A stretch of 64,000 nt of DNA, from the NCBI GenBank assembly GCA_034667465.1, contig JAXDJV010000002.1, positions 496,001 through 560,000 of the forward strand, in the 5' to 3' direction. Below, piece by piece: positions 1 through 9,018 of this stretch. This stretch comes from JAOBAU01 sp034667465. Lineage in GTDB: Bacteria > Acidobacteriota > Thermoanaerobaculia > Gp7-AA8. How positions within the stretch are numbered: position 1 is the stretch's first letter; each line of letters begins with the position of its first letter. The notes beneath the pieces were generated by a model that searched no databases, was not told the origin of the DNA, and saw only the letters and a list, made by a program, of their open reading frames with translations. The position numbers were made by a program, and so were the translations under genes.

Positions 1-2813
1 ACCGCGCCGGGAACGACCGACACCGAGTTGATGTACGAGTACGCGCGGCGATCGAGGTTCTGACTCGTCACGTATTCGATCGCCTGCCAGTACGTCAGCG
101 CGTTGATCCGATTGCCGACCTTCACGTTGCCGGCGACCGCGCCGACGAGCGGATCGGCGAAACGACGAACGAGTTTCGCGATCGTGTCTTTCGCGAAGAT
201 CGTGTCGGCGTCGAGCGCGATGATGATCTCGCCGGCCGCATGCGCGATCCCGCGATTGAGCGCCGACGCCTTGCCGCCGTTCTCCTGCTTCAGCAGATGC
301 ACGCGCGGATCGTCACCGAAGTGCCGCTCGACTTCCGCGACGGTGCCGTCTTTCGAGCCGTCATCGACGATCGTGACGTCGAGCGTGCCCGCATATTCGT
401 TCGCGAGCACGCCGGCGATCGTTCGGACGATCACCTTCTCTTCGTTAAACGCCGCGATGACGACGCTGACTGACGGCGCGAACGAATCATCGAACGTTTG
501 CTTCCGCTCTTTCAGCCGCGCAAACACCGCGAGAAGCGAGACGAACGCGACGCGGATCGTGCCGAGGACGATCGCGAGCACGAACGCGGTGCCGAGGAAG
601 AGCTCGATGAGATAGATCCCCTCGAACACGACGCGATCGTTCGCAAGCATCAGCGTATCGGACGAGGTCACCGGCGGATTCACGTCGTCGCGCGTGACGT
701 CGATCAGTTGCGAGACGGTCACGAACTTATAGCCGCGCTTTCTCAGCTCGCTGATCAGCATCGGAATCAGCTTCACCGTTTCGGTGCGATCGCCGCCGCC
801 GTCGTGCAGCAGGATGCTGCTTCCTTTCTCAGTGCCGAGCTGCCGCATCACGCTGTCGAGCATGTCCTGCGCGGTACGGCCTTTGATGTCCCAGTCCTGC
901 GGGTCGAGGAACTCGCCGACGGTGATGTAGTTCGCCGCCGATGCGATCACGATCGGCTTCACTTCTTCGCGGCTCGTCGGCTCCGCGTCCGCGTTGTACG
1001 GCGGCCGGAAGAGCAGCGTCGAGCGATGGATGCGGCTCTGAAAAACGCGCTGTGTCGCGTTCAGCTCCAGCGCCGCGCGGTCCTCAGAGATCGTGCCGAA
1101 GTTCGGGTGCGTGAAACTGTGATTGCCGATCTCGTGTCCCTCGGCCCAGATGCGCCGCAGCAATGCCGGATGCCGTTCCGCGTTTTCGCCGATGAGAAAG
1201 AACGTCGCTTTCACGTTCGCCCGCTTCAGCTCGTCGAGGATCTGCGCGGTGTACGGCGACGCCGGACCGTCATCGATCGTCAGCGCGATCGTGTTCGGCT
1301 TGTAGCCGGTTCGTGCGATGACGAACGAGGCAGGGAAAGCGTGATAGACCTCGTCGAGTGCGAGTCCGGTCGCAGGATCGATCTCCAGCGTGCGTGCTCC
1401 GTCGCGTGGATTTGCTTCGACGTGGAGAATTTCGCCTTCACCGACGAACTCGACGTCGTACGGAAACTTCACCTCGAGCAGGTCCTTCATCACGGGAGGA
1501 CTGTTGAGAGTCTCGCGACCGAGGAACTTCCAGATGGATGGATCGGTGGAGCCGAGGACCCAGACGGCGACGCCGTGCACGCCGTAGTTCTGCGCGATCA
1601 TCCACTGGTTTGCGGCCGTGACCGCGTCGAGCATCCAGACTTCATGCTCTTTCCCTTCGTCGTCGACGTACCACAACGTCGGGTTGAGCGCGGTCGGATC
1701 GAAGTCGACGATCGTCTCCGGCTTCTCGCCGACGCGGAAATCCTGTCCGCGCAACAGCGCCTGCTGATACGTGATCGGATCGGCCCACTCCTGGCCTTCC
1801 GTCCAGTCGTACGCGTAGTTCGCGAGACCGACGACGAGCTTTTCGCGCGGAATCGTTTTCACCGCGCGCTGAATCACGTCGCGATACCAGGGAATCGACG
1901 CGATCGGTCCCGGCTTGCCGGTCGAGCCGTGCTCGTCGTACGCCATGACGACGACGAAGTCGCAGATGTCGGCGGCCGCTTTCCAGTTCTCCGGCCGATG
2001 TGCTTCGAGATCGACGCTGATCTGCAGGTTCGGCGCGAACGATGATTTGAGCCGCTGCAAAAACGGGATGAGCAGCGCGTAATCGGCGTCGGGGAGATTC
2101 TCGAAGTCGATGTTGATTCCCTGATAGTGATTGGCGAGCACCCAGCGCCGCAGCTCGGTGATGAGCCGCAGTTGGACGGTCTGATCGTTCAGGAACCTGT
2201 GAACGCGCTGCGGCTCGAACTCACCCTGCTGCGCGTTGCTGAAGACCGGCACGATGCTCAGGTTGTTCGTCCGCGCAATCCGCAGCACGTCGAGGTTGTG
2301 CGGCGTCAGTTTCGGATCCCAGTCGTGCAGATCGAGACCGGCTGCATCTTCCTGCAGATGCACCCACGCGGGAAGGACATGCGTCATGCGCGACGCATTC
2401 GCCTCCAGCGCGTGCAGACCGGTTTCCTGCCACGGCGCATAAAACGCCGCGACGATGTTCCCGCCTTTGACCGGCGGCAGCGGCGGACGCGCTTTCGTCC
2501 GCGTGCGATCGTGCATGATTTGCGCGAGCAGCTTTTCGCGCGCGCGGCGGGCGAGATATTGCTGCCTGCGCGTGTCGTGTCGCGGGAAGTGCGCGGACGG
2601 ACGCAATGTCCGTTTCAGCGCTGTCGTGATTCCCGGCATTCCTGGAAGCATCGGCGTGACGATGAAGAGACTCACGGCCCAGAAACCGATCAGGAGCGCG
2701 GCGATCAGCGCGGCCAGCGCGGCGATTCCTTTGATCCACCACCAGCGGCGTCTCGAAGGATCGAAGAAGACTGCGCGATCGGTCACCGGCGGATGATAAG
2801 TCCGCTCGGTCAT
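1..2813 (-). CDS. GH18-like / polysaccharide deacetylase / GT2 glycosyltransferase fusion (3' end outside window)
   Basis: About 937 codons are visible; the C-terminus runs off the left edge. Order seen: a basic, Trp-rich cytoplasmic N-tail, a membrane segment at about residues 28-55, and a GH18-like glycosidase domain with NIDFENL near residue 234, which keeps the D-x-E core of the family motif. A NodB polysaccharide deacetylase domain follows, with TIDDGP near 513, the metal-binding HSFTH, FRPPY and LLHDGG. Then come further membrane segments near 725-765 and a family 2 glycosyltransferase domain with IVDDGS, ALDADT and VVPGA. The family QxxRW motif would lie beyond the edge. Inference: it makes, N-deacetylates and trims an extracellular amino-sugar polymer, combining the jobs of PgaC- and PgaB-type proteins in one chain. 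The ATG at 2813 is chosen because it gives the short cytoplasmic tail before the first helix. It starts only 16 bases from the divergent kinase gene. Confidence 0.85.
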   Translation of the reverse strand, partial: MTERTYHPPVTDRAVFFDPSRRRWWWIKGIAALAALIAALLIGFWAVSLFIVTPMLPGMPGITTALKRTLRPSAHFPRHDTRRQQYLARRAREKLLAQIMHDRTRTKARPPLPPVKGGNIVAAFYAPWQETGLHALEANASRMTHVLPAWVHLQEDAAGLDLHDWDPKLTPHNLDVLRIARTNNLSIVPVFSNAQQGEFEPQRVHRFLNDQTVQLRLITELRRWVLANHYQGINIDFENLPDADYALLIPFLQRLKSSFAPNLQISVDLEAHRPENWKAAADICDFVVVMAYDEHGSTGKPGPIASIPWYRDVIQRAVKTIPREKLVVGLANYAYDWTEGQEWADPITYQQALLRGQDFRVGEKPETIVDFDPTALNPTLWYVDDEGKEHEVWMLDAVTAANQWMIAQNYGVHGVAVWVLGSTDPSIWKFLGRETLNSPPVMKDLLEVKFPYDVEFVGEGEILHVEANPRDGARTLEIDPATGLALDEVYHAFPASFVIARTGYKPNTIALTIDDGPASPYTAQILDELKRANVKATFFLIGENAERHPALLRRIWAEGHEIGNHSFTHPNFGTISEDRAALELNATQRVFQSRIHRSTLLFRPPYNADAEPTSREEVKPIVIASAANYITVGEFLDPQDWDIKGRTAQDMLDSVMRQLGTEKGSSILLHDGGGDRTETVKLIPMLISELRKRGYKFVTVSQLIDVTRDDVNPPVTSSDTLMLANDRVVFEGIYLIELFLGTAFVLAIVLGTIRVAFVSLLAVFARLKERKQTFDDSFAPSVSVVIAAFNEEKVIVRTIAGVLANEYAGTLDVTIVDDGSKDGTVAEVERHFGDDPRVHLLKQENGGKASALNRGIAHAAGEIIIALDADTIFAKDTIAKLVRRFADPLVGAVAGNVKVGNRINALTYWQAIEYVTSQNLDRRAYSYINSVSVVPGA

Positions 2814-2829
2814 ACAATCATCAATCCCC

Positions 2830-5358
2830 ATGACCACTCCGCGGCCTGACGCAGAGGAGACGGCGCGCATCGAAAGTGCGGAACGCCTCACACCGCGTTA
2901 CGGAACGCCGGAGCCGCAGTTCACGCCCGGCTCAATGATCGCGGGCCGTTATCGAATCGCCGGCATCCTCGGCAAGGGCGGAATGGGCGAGGTTTACCGC
3001 GCCGACGACGTGAAGCTCGGCCAGACCGTCGCGCTGAAGTTTCTGCCCGCGCGACTGGCGCGCGATCCGATTCTGCTCGCGCATCTGCACGACGAAGTGC
3101 GGCACGGCCGGCAGGTTTCGCATCCGAACGTCTGCCGCACGTACGACATCGGCGAAGCAGACGGCGCGCACTTCGTGGCGATGGAGTTCGTCGACGGCGA
3201 AGATCTCGCACGCCTGCTGCACCGCATCGGACGATTGGCGCACGACAAAGCGGTCGACATCGCCCGCGGCATCGCCGCAGGACTGATGGCCGCACATGCG
3301 AAAGGGATTCTTCATCGCGATCTGAAGCCGGCGAATGTAATGATCGATTCGCACGGCGACGCGCGCATCACCGACTTCGGTCTGGCGTTGTCAGCAACCG
3401 ACATTCAGGATGGCGGGCTCGCCGGAACGCCGGCGTATATGGCGCCGGAACTTCTGCAGGGCGAGCCGGCGACGGTGCAGAGCGATCTCTACGCGCTCGG
3501 CCTCGTGATGTACGAGCTCTTCACCGGCCATCGCGCGCACACGTCGAAGACGCTGCCCGATCGGATTCGCGAGCTGACGAGCGAGATCACGCTGCCGTCG
3601 AACCACATTCGCGATATCGATCCCGCTGTCGAACGCGTGATTCTGCGATGCCTCTCGAGCGAGTCGTCACAACGACCACGTTCGGCGCGAGCCGTCATCG
3701 AAGCGTTGCCGGGTGGCGATCCGCTCGCCGCTGCGATGGCCGCAGGCGAAACTCCTTCGCCGCGAATCGTCGCTGCCGCCGGAACGGAAGGAAGTCTCTC
3801 GCGACGCGTGGCGTGGTCGCTGCTCATCGCTACGATCGTGATGACGACGGCAGCGGTGATGTTGCAGCGATCGCAATCGATCTCGCACGTCGTGCCGTTC
3901 GAGCGTTCTCCGGAAGTGCTGTTCGACCGCATGCAGACAATCGCCGGACAGCTCGGGGTGCCGACCAAAGGCAGGCCGATTCACGGTGTGTACGAACGTC
4001 TCAACTTTCAGGACTGGCTCGCGAAACGCGAGGGCTCGCACGTCGCAGAGGCGATGCGAAACGGCCCCGGTCTGCTGCTCTTTCGCTCGGAATACGGCGT
4101 CTCCGATGCGGAGTCAAGGCTCGAACCGCTCCTTGCCACTGCGCCCGGCCGAACGACGATCGATGTCGATACTCAGGGACGTCTGTCATCGCTCCTTGTC
4201 GCTCCGGAAAAGGGAGACATTCCGCAGCGCCCGCTGAACTGGCCCCAGCTGCTTGCGCTTGCCGGCCTCTCGGACGCAACGCTGACTGCGATCCCGCCAG
4301 CGCATGCGCCGCCGGTGCCGTTCGATGCGCGCGCGGCCTGGAGCGGCGCGTTTGCAAACAGCAGAACCCCGATTCGCGTGGAGGCCGCGGCGTGGCATGG
4401 CATGCCGGTGTTCTTCCGCATTACCGGCGACTGGGATCGCGGTGACTTTCCTGAACTGCCGGCGCCGTTCGCATTCGCAATCGGAGTGATCGCGGTTCTG
4501 ATCGTCGTCACCTGCGCGCTGGCGTGGAACAACTTCCGGCGACGCCGCGGAGATCGCAATGGAGCATTGCGCGTCGCAGCGGCAGTTTTCATTTTGAAGG
4601 CGATCGCTTCGCTGCTCGAAGTGACGTGGTCTTCAAACCCGTTCCTTGCGTTGGCTGAAGCAATTCGGCTCCTGGGCTCGAGCCTCGGCAACGCCGCGAT
4701 CGTCTATATGGTCTATCTCGCGATCGAGCCGTATCTGCGGCGGCGCTGGCCCGATCGCCTCATCGCCTGGTCGCGGCTCGTGTCCGGACGTCTGCACGAT
4801 CCGATGGTCGGCCGCGACGTACTGATCGGCCTGACCGCGGGCGCTGCCTACGCGTTGATTGCGGCGGTCAGTCCGGTGGTCGCGAGAATCATGGGCATCA
4901 CGGCAGCACCTGAGATCCAGAATAAACAGGCACTGCTCGGTGCAGGTCAGGCGATGTCGGTCGTGATCTCGAACTTCATCAGCGCCACCAGTCTCGCGTT
5001 CTTCACAATGACCGTGCTCGTCCTTGCGACGATTGTGCTGCACAGGCGTCTGCTCGCCGCCGCGGTTCTTTTCGTCATCGTCGGTTCAGTTTTTCTGCTC
5101 GCCGCTTCAGTTCCGCTGCCGATCGCACTCGCCGCAGCGACACTTCTGACGTACATCCCGTACCACTACGGTTTGCTGACCAGCCTGCTGCTCTTTGCCC
5201 TTCAGCTGCAGATCTTCCGGTTTCCGATCGTCGACGCTCCCTGGGCGACGCCCCTCGCCGCAATTCCGTGCGTAACGCTCGCCGTCCTCGCCATATGGGC
5301 ATTCCGTACGTCTCTCGGCGGTCATAGCGCGTTCGCTGAGACGCTCGAAGACGCGTAA
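2830..5358 (+). CDS. Membrane Ser/Thr protein kinase with polytopic C-terminal module
   Basis: 842 residues. A Hanks-type kinase domain spans about residues 40-295: glycine loop GKGGMGEVY, ATP lysine in VALKF (K70), catalytic HRDLKPANV (D164), DFG at 182-184 and an APE-like MAPE. Phosphotransfer to Ser/Thr of cytoplasmic targets is expected. One membrane segment near 328-345 leads to an extracytoplasmic stretch of about 200 residues. Roughly eight or more hydrophobic helices then follow from about 548 to the end, resembling an integral-membrane sensor or intramembrane-protease-like module that I cannot name. No Shine-Dalgarno sequence is visible before the ATG at 2830. A later ATG at 2935 (MIAGRYRIAG) would still include the whole kinase fold. 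The ABC transporter genes follow 42 bases downstream on the same strand. Confidence 0.85.
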   Translation: MTTPRPDAEETARIESAERLTPRYGTPEPQFTPGSMIAGRYRIAGILGKGGMGEVYRADDVKLGQTVALKFLPARLARDPILLAHLHDEVRHGRQVSHPNVCRTYDIGEADGAHFVAMEFVDGEDLARLLHRIGRLAHDKAVDIARGIAAGLMAAHAKGILHRDLKPANVMIDSHGDARITDFGLALSATDIQDGGLAGTPAYMAPELLQGEPATVQSDLYALGLVMYELFTGHRAHTSKTLPDRIRELTSEITLPSNHIRDIDPAVERVILRCLSSESSQRPRSARAVIEALPGGDPLAAAMAAGETPSPRIVAAAGTEGSLSRRVAWSLLIATIVMTTAAVMLQRSQSISHVVPFERSPEVLFDRMQTIAGQLGVPTKGRPIHGVYERLNFQDWLAKREGSHVAEAMRNGPGLLLFRSEYGVSDAESRLEPLLATAPGRTTIDVDTQGRLSSLLVAPEKGDIPQRPLNWPQLLALAGLSDATLTAIPPAHAPPVPFDARAAWSGAFANSRTPIRVEAAAWHGMPVFFRITGDWDRGDFPELPAPFAFAIGVIAVLIVVTCALAWNNFRRRRGDRNGALRVAAAVFILKAIASLLEVTWSSNPFLALAEAIRLLGSSLGNAAIVYMVYLAIEPYLRRRWPDRLIAWSRLVSGRLHDPMVGRDVLIGLTAGAAYALIAAVSPVVARIMGITAAPEIQNKQALLGAGQAMSVVISNFISATSLAFFTMTVLVLATIVLHRRLLAAAVLFVIVGSVFLLAASVPLPIALAAATLLTYIPYHYGLLTSLLLFALQLQIFRFPIVDAPWATPLAAIPCVTLAVLAIWAFRTSLGGHSAFAETLEDA

Positions 5359-5400
5359 TCCCGCAACATCGCGGCCCTCCGTCCGTAGAACGATCGAGCC

Positions 5401-6357
5401 ATGAACGTCATTGAAGTCTCAGGATTGAAGAAACAGTACCGTTCGACGCTGCGCGGCGGACGCATTACCGCGCTCGACGGCGTCGATTTCACCGTTCGTC
5501 CCGGCGAGCTCTTCGGCCTGCTCGGCCCGAACGGCGCCGGCAAAACGACCACCGTCAAAATCCTTCTTGGACTGACGCGCGCCACGTCGGGCAACGCAAC
5601 CGTCTGCGGCCTTCCCGTGAGCGATCCGGAGAGCCGTCGCCGCGTCGGCTACCTGCCGGAAGGTCACAAGATCCCCGGATATCTCACGCCGCGTCAGACG
5701 CTGTCGATCTTCGGCCGCATGTCTGGGATGGACAACGCCACGATCGCGCGCCGCACCGCCGAACTGCTCGAGATCCTGCACCTGTCGAAGTGGATCGACG
5801 TTCGCGTGAAGAAGTTCTCGAAGGGGATGACGCAGCGGATCGGTCTCGCCCTGGCGATGCTGCACTCGCCGGACGTGCTGCTGCTCGACGAGCCGACTGA
5901 TGGCGTCGATCCGGTCGGACGCCGCGAGATCCGCGACATCCTCCGCGACTTTGCGAAGGATCACGGAACGGCCGTGCTGCTCAACTCGCACCTGCTGTCC
6001 GAGATCGAGCTGACGTGCGATCGCGTCGCCGTGCTTCGCAGCGGTCGCGTCGCAGCCGAAGGAACGATCGACGAACTGACGCGCCGTTCGCCGAAGTACA
6101 AACTGATTGCGTCACCGGTCGACGAAGCGCTGCTGACGATTTTTCGCGACACCGGCGCAACCGCCGATCGCGTCAACGGACACGTCGAGCTCGGCGTCAA
6201 CGACCTCGAGCATCTCAACGTGATCGTCGACAAAGTGCGCGCACGCGGCGCCGTCATCTCCGAGCTTTCCCCGATGCGGTCGACTCTCGAAGACGTCTTC
6301 GTCGATCTGGTCAAAGCGGCCGACGTCACCGTCGGCGCGACGATGGAGGCGAAATGA
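5401..6357 (+). CDS. ABC transporter ATP-binding protein (ABC-2 type)
   Basis: 318 residues. Walker A GPNGAGKTT is at 42-50, the Q-loop region follows, a signature-like FSKGMTQR sits near 140, Walker B is LLLLDEPTDGVDP near 160 and the H-loop is NSH. The C-terminal 90 residues form the extra domain common to drug- or polysaccharide-exporting ABC-2 ATPases. It should hydrolyse ATP to drive the membrane partner encoded immediately downstream; the two genes overlap by four bases (ATGA), which suggests translational coupling. The signature reads SKGMTQR instead of SGGQ, a common variation in NosF/GldA-like proteins. The substrate cannot be told from sequence. Confidence 0.93.
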   Translation: MNVIEVSGLKKQYRSTLRGGRITALDGVDFTVRPGELFGLLGPNGAGKTTTVKILLGLTRATSGNATVCGLPVSDPESRRRVGYLPEGHKIPGYLTPRQTLSIFGRMSGMDNATIARRTAELLEILHLSKWIDVRVKKFSKGMTQRIGLALAMLHSPDVLLLDEPTDGVDPVGRREIRDILRDFAKDHGTAVLLNSHLLSEIELTCDRVAVLRSGRVAAEGTIDELTRRSPKYKLIASPVDEALLTIFRDTGATADRVNGHVELGVNDLEHLNVIVDKVRARGAVISELSPMRSTLEDVFVDLVKAADVTVGATMEAK

Positions 6358-7208
6358 AAACGCTCTACGCAAACATCGAAGACGTGATGCGCGAAGCGGC
6401 CGCACGCTGGACGCTGCTCGCCTACTTCACGCTCTCGACCGTCTTTCTGATCATCTTCGCGGCCGCGATCAATCTCGACATCGTCAACGGCTCGCTCGCC
6501 GGCGCACAGCTCTTCGGCAAAGACATGTCGATGCACGGCAACGAGATGCCGATCGACAAGCTCGTGCTCGGATTCGAGTCGGGCTTCTCCGGTTTCCTCT
6601 ATGTCATCTGCACGTTCCTGGCGATCTTCGCGACCGCGCATCTCGTGCCGCGCATGCAGGAAAAGGGAACCGTCGATCTCTACCTCTCTCGTCCGGTCTC
6701 ACGCGTGAAGCTGCTGCTGTCGCGCTACGTCGCCGGACTGATCCTGGCGGGAACCAACGTCTTCTATCTCATCACCTCGATCTGGCTGATCGTGATGTGG
6801 AAGACGCACGTTTTTCACCCGCGCTTTTTCCTCGGCGGTTTGCTGATCATGTTCGTGATCGCGGTGCTGCTCGCATTCGCGTTCCTGATTGGCGTCGTCA
6901 CGTCGTCAACCGCTGTTTCCATCATGGGCAGCTACGGCCTCTTTTTCTTCGGGATCATGCTGGCCGGGCATGATCGCTTCGCCGCCGCCGTTTCGAAGGA
7001 GTGGCAGGCGAATGTGATCCAGGCGATGTACTGGGTCGTGCCGAAAACGCTGGAGATGGCGAAGGCCGTCGTGGCGTTCGTCTCCGGCGCGTCCGCTCCC
7101 GATCAGATCCAGTCGGCACTCGCGCCGGCTCCGTTTCTTTCCACCGCCGCATTCGGCATCGGATGCCTCGTTCTCGCTTCATGGTTGTTCCAACGAAAGG
7201 AGTTCTAG
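6354..7208 (+). CDS. ABC-2 type transporter permease
   Basis: 284 residues with about six hydrophobic segments: TLLAYFTLSTVFLIIF near the N-terminus, then a pair near 75-105, and further helices near 135, 165, 195 and 265. Between helices 1 and 2 lies an extracytoplasmic loop. The overall shape matches NosY/GldF-like ABC-2 permeases that pair with a single-domain ATPase. The start ATG overlaps the stop of the ATPase gene by four bases. I rejected an upstream in-frame start because it would lie deep inside the ATPase coding sequence and would add a basic, non-membrane leader. Export substrate unknown. Confidence 0.88.
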   Translation: MKTLYANIEDVMREAAARWTLLAYFTLSTVFLIIFAAAINLDIVNGSLAGAQLFGKDMSMHGNEMPIDKLVLGFESGFSGFLYVICTFLAIFATAHLVPRMQEKGTVDLYLSRPVSRVKLLLSRYVAGLILAGTNVFYLITSIWLIVMWKTHVFHPRFFLGGLLIMFVIAVLLAFAFLIGVVTSSTAVSIMGSYGLFFFGIMLAGHDRFAAAVSKEWQANVIQAMYWVVPKTLEMAKAVVAFVSGASAPDQIQSALAPAPFLSTAAFGIGCLVLASWLFQRKEF

Positions 7209-7210
7209 TC

Positions 7211-8167
7211 ATGAAAAGGATTCTCACCACCGCAGCACTGGTCGCACTTGGCGCAGTCTCGGCGTTCGCGAAAAACGATGCGCTCTCACTGATTCCGAAT
7301 GACGCGGTCACCGTCGGCGTCGTCCGCGTGGGCGAGCTTCGTACGAGCCCGCTGTCGCTGATTCTCTTCCAGCACACCGACAAGATGAGCAGCAACGGCG
7401 AGGGAGATCGTTTCCTCACCGACGCCGGCCTCGATGTGAAGAAGGACGTCGATGTGCTCGTCGTCAGCACCGCGCCGGTCACGACGCTCGGCAGCGAAGC
7501 GAAGGTTCTCGTCGCCGCTGACGGACGTTTCAACATCGAGCGGCTGACGAACGCACTCGTGGCGCGCGGCGCCGTGAAGAAGACGACGGCGCATGGCGCG
7601 TACTTCGTCCTGCCGGAGTCGAAGGAGCACGATCGCGGACATGGCGACGGAGCGGTCGCGTTCCCCGATTCGCATCTCGCGCTGCTCGGCAGCGAGTCAG
7701 CGGTCGTGGAAGCGCTCGCCGATCGCGCAGCCGGCGGAACGACTTTCGGTACCGCGTCGGGACTCGGCCGCGAAATGGTGCGCATCGACACCAAAGCAAC
7801 CGCATGGGCGCTCGTCGACGTCGTTCGCGCGAAGCGTCTCGGCTCCGCCGCAACGCACAGCAATCACGACAACTTCAACGCCGCGCTGAAGAACGTTTCG
7901 ACGATCGCGGTGTGGGCAACCGACACCGGCGACTCACTGAAGATCGGTGCGTTCGGTCTTTCGCACGATGCCGAAACGCTGCAGCTGGTCGAAGACACCG
8001 TTCGCGGCGCGCTTTCGATGCTGCGTCTCGCCGCTCAGGAGAAGTCGCCCGAGATGGTCTCGCTGCTGCGCCGTTTCAACGTGTCGCGCAACGAAGAGTC
8101 GGTGACGGTCAGCGGAACGGTTCCCGCCGATTCGCTGAAGACGTTCGCCGCGAAACAGATGAAGTAG
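7211..8167 (+). CDS. Secreted protein of unknown function
   Basis: 318 residues with a clear Sec signal peptide (MKRILTTAALVALGAVSAFA, cleavage predicted after AFA at about residue 20). The mature part shows no motif I recognise; it starts with SLIPNDAVTVGVVRV, a pattern reminiscent of DUF3352-like periplasmic proteins, but I do not claim the family. It follows the permease stop by two bases, so it is almost certainly co-transcribed with the ABC-2 pair and may be a periplasmic partner. A hairpin repeat acting as a likely terminator begins 11 bases after the stop. Confidence 0.75.
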   Translation: MKRILTTAALVALGAVSAFAKNDALSLIPNDAVTVGVVRVGELRTSPLSLILFQHTDKMSSNGEGDRFLTDAGLDVKKDVDVLVVSTAPVTTLGSEAKVLVAADGRFNIERLTNALVARGAVKKTTAHGAYFVLPESKEHDRGHGDGAVAFPDSHLALLGSESAVVEALADRAAGGTTFGTASGLGREMVRIDTKATAWALVDVVRAKRLGSAATHSNHDNFNAALKNVSTIAVWATDTGDSLKIGAFGLSHDAETLQLVEDTVRGALSMLRLAAQEKSPEMVSLLRRFNVSRNEESVTVSGTVPADSLKTFAAKQMK

Positions 8168-8178
8168 GTAGCTGCCTG

Positions 8179-8267
8179 TGTCATCCCGAGCGTAGCGAGG
8201 GATCTGCGCGGGCGGTGCGGCGGGAGCGCACCACACGCCCGGATCCCTCGCTACGCTCGGGATGACA
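8179..8267. repeat. Large inverted repeat, family A copy 1 (likely bidirectional terminator)
   Basis: Two perfect 26-base arms (8179-8204 and 8242-8267), each beginning TGTCATCCCGAGCG or ending in its complement, enclose a GC-rich centre. The element lies exactly between two convergent genes (stops at 8167 and 8276). A second copy is at 13983-14069. Translated, the arm gives the HPERSEG peptide often seen as a spurious protein fragment in genome annotations, so the element belongs to a widespread repeat class. No transposase is nearby. Confidence 0.9.
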
Positions 8268-8275
8268 GCCGCCCT

Positions 8276-8983
8276 CTACACGAACCGGCGCAAATGCTCG
8301 CGCCACCACGGCCAGTCATGGCCGAACTGTCCCGGCCAGATCTCCAGATGGTTCGGGATTCCCTTCGCCCACAACAGGCTCGAGAAATCGCGGTTCTGCT
8401 GCACGAGTGAATCGTTCTCGCCGGTGGCGATCACCCAGTTCACGCGCGAGAGCTTGTTCACCCATTCCGAATCCATGTTCGGAATGTTCGACACGGGACA
8501 GTTGAAGTAGCAGTTGTCGTCCCAGTATCCGTCGAGAAATGAGTGGATGTCGTAGACGCCCGAGAAGCAGATGGCGCGACTGACCACGTCGGGATATCGC
8601 GTTGCGAAGTTCGACGCGTGATACGCACCGAAGCTCGCCCCGTACACCGTCAGATCTCCACGCTGTGCCCGATTGAAGATGTAGGGCACGAGCTCGTGGC
8701 GCAGATACTGGTCGTACTGCACGTGACGCGCGACGCGGATCGCCGGATGCACGTTCTTGTTCGACCAGCTCTCGTCGTTCACCGCGTCGACCGAGATCAG
8801 CTGAATCTCGCCGTTGTTTACCTTGTCTTCGAGGGAGCCGGTGAGATGGAAATCTTCGTTCTCTTTGTAGCTGCCGCTCGAAGTCGGAAACAGCAGTACA
8901 GGCCGGCCGAACTTGCCGAACCAGAGGAACTCCATCTCACGGCCGAGCGAGGGACTCCACCACTTCACGTATTCGCGATACAT
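8276..8983 (-). CDS. Alpha/beta-hydrolase esterase (COG4947-like)
   Basis: 235 residues, cytoplasmic (no signal peptide). The nucleophile elbow is GASFGA with Ser117; the rest of the triad is plausibly Asp191 in GENDSL and His222 in GQFGHDW. This matches putative esterases of the EsterD-like group that are recurrently found next to amidoligase genes. Expected reaction: hydrolysis or transfer of an ester or thioester acyl group. It diverges from the ATP-grasp gene with only 35 bases between the start codons, so both probably share one regulatory region. Inference: it processes the product or precursor of the amide-ligase pathway on the other strand. Natural substrate unknown. Confidence 0.85.
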   Translation of the reverse strand: MYREYVKWWSPSLGREMEFLWFGKFGRPVLLFPTSSGSYKENEDFHLTGSLEDKVNNGEIQLISVDAVNDESWSNKNVHPAIRVARHVQYDQYLRHELVPYIFNRAQRGDLTVYGASFGAYHASNFATRYPDVVSRAICFSGVYDIHSFLDGYWDDNCYFNCPVSNIPNMDSEWVNKLSRVNWVIATGENDSLVQQNRDFSSLLWAKGIPNHLEIWPGQFGHDWPWWREHLRRFV

Positions 8984-9018
8984 ATCGAGGGCCGCGATTG
9001 TATTAGGATCGCCAACTT

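Noticed and set aside
498..2045. Long plus-strand open frame (515 codons)
   Set aside because: It is antisense to the GH18-deacetylase-glycosyltransferase gene; composition (Arg/Asp/Val-rich) and absence of domains mark it as a shadow in high-GC DNA.
7804..8265. Plus-strand frame containing the HPERSEG peptide
   Set aside because: It is a reading of the repeat family A hairpin, a known source of spurious proteins.
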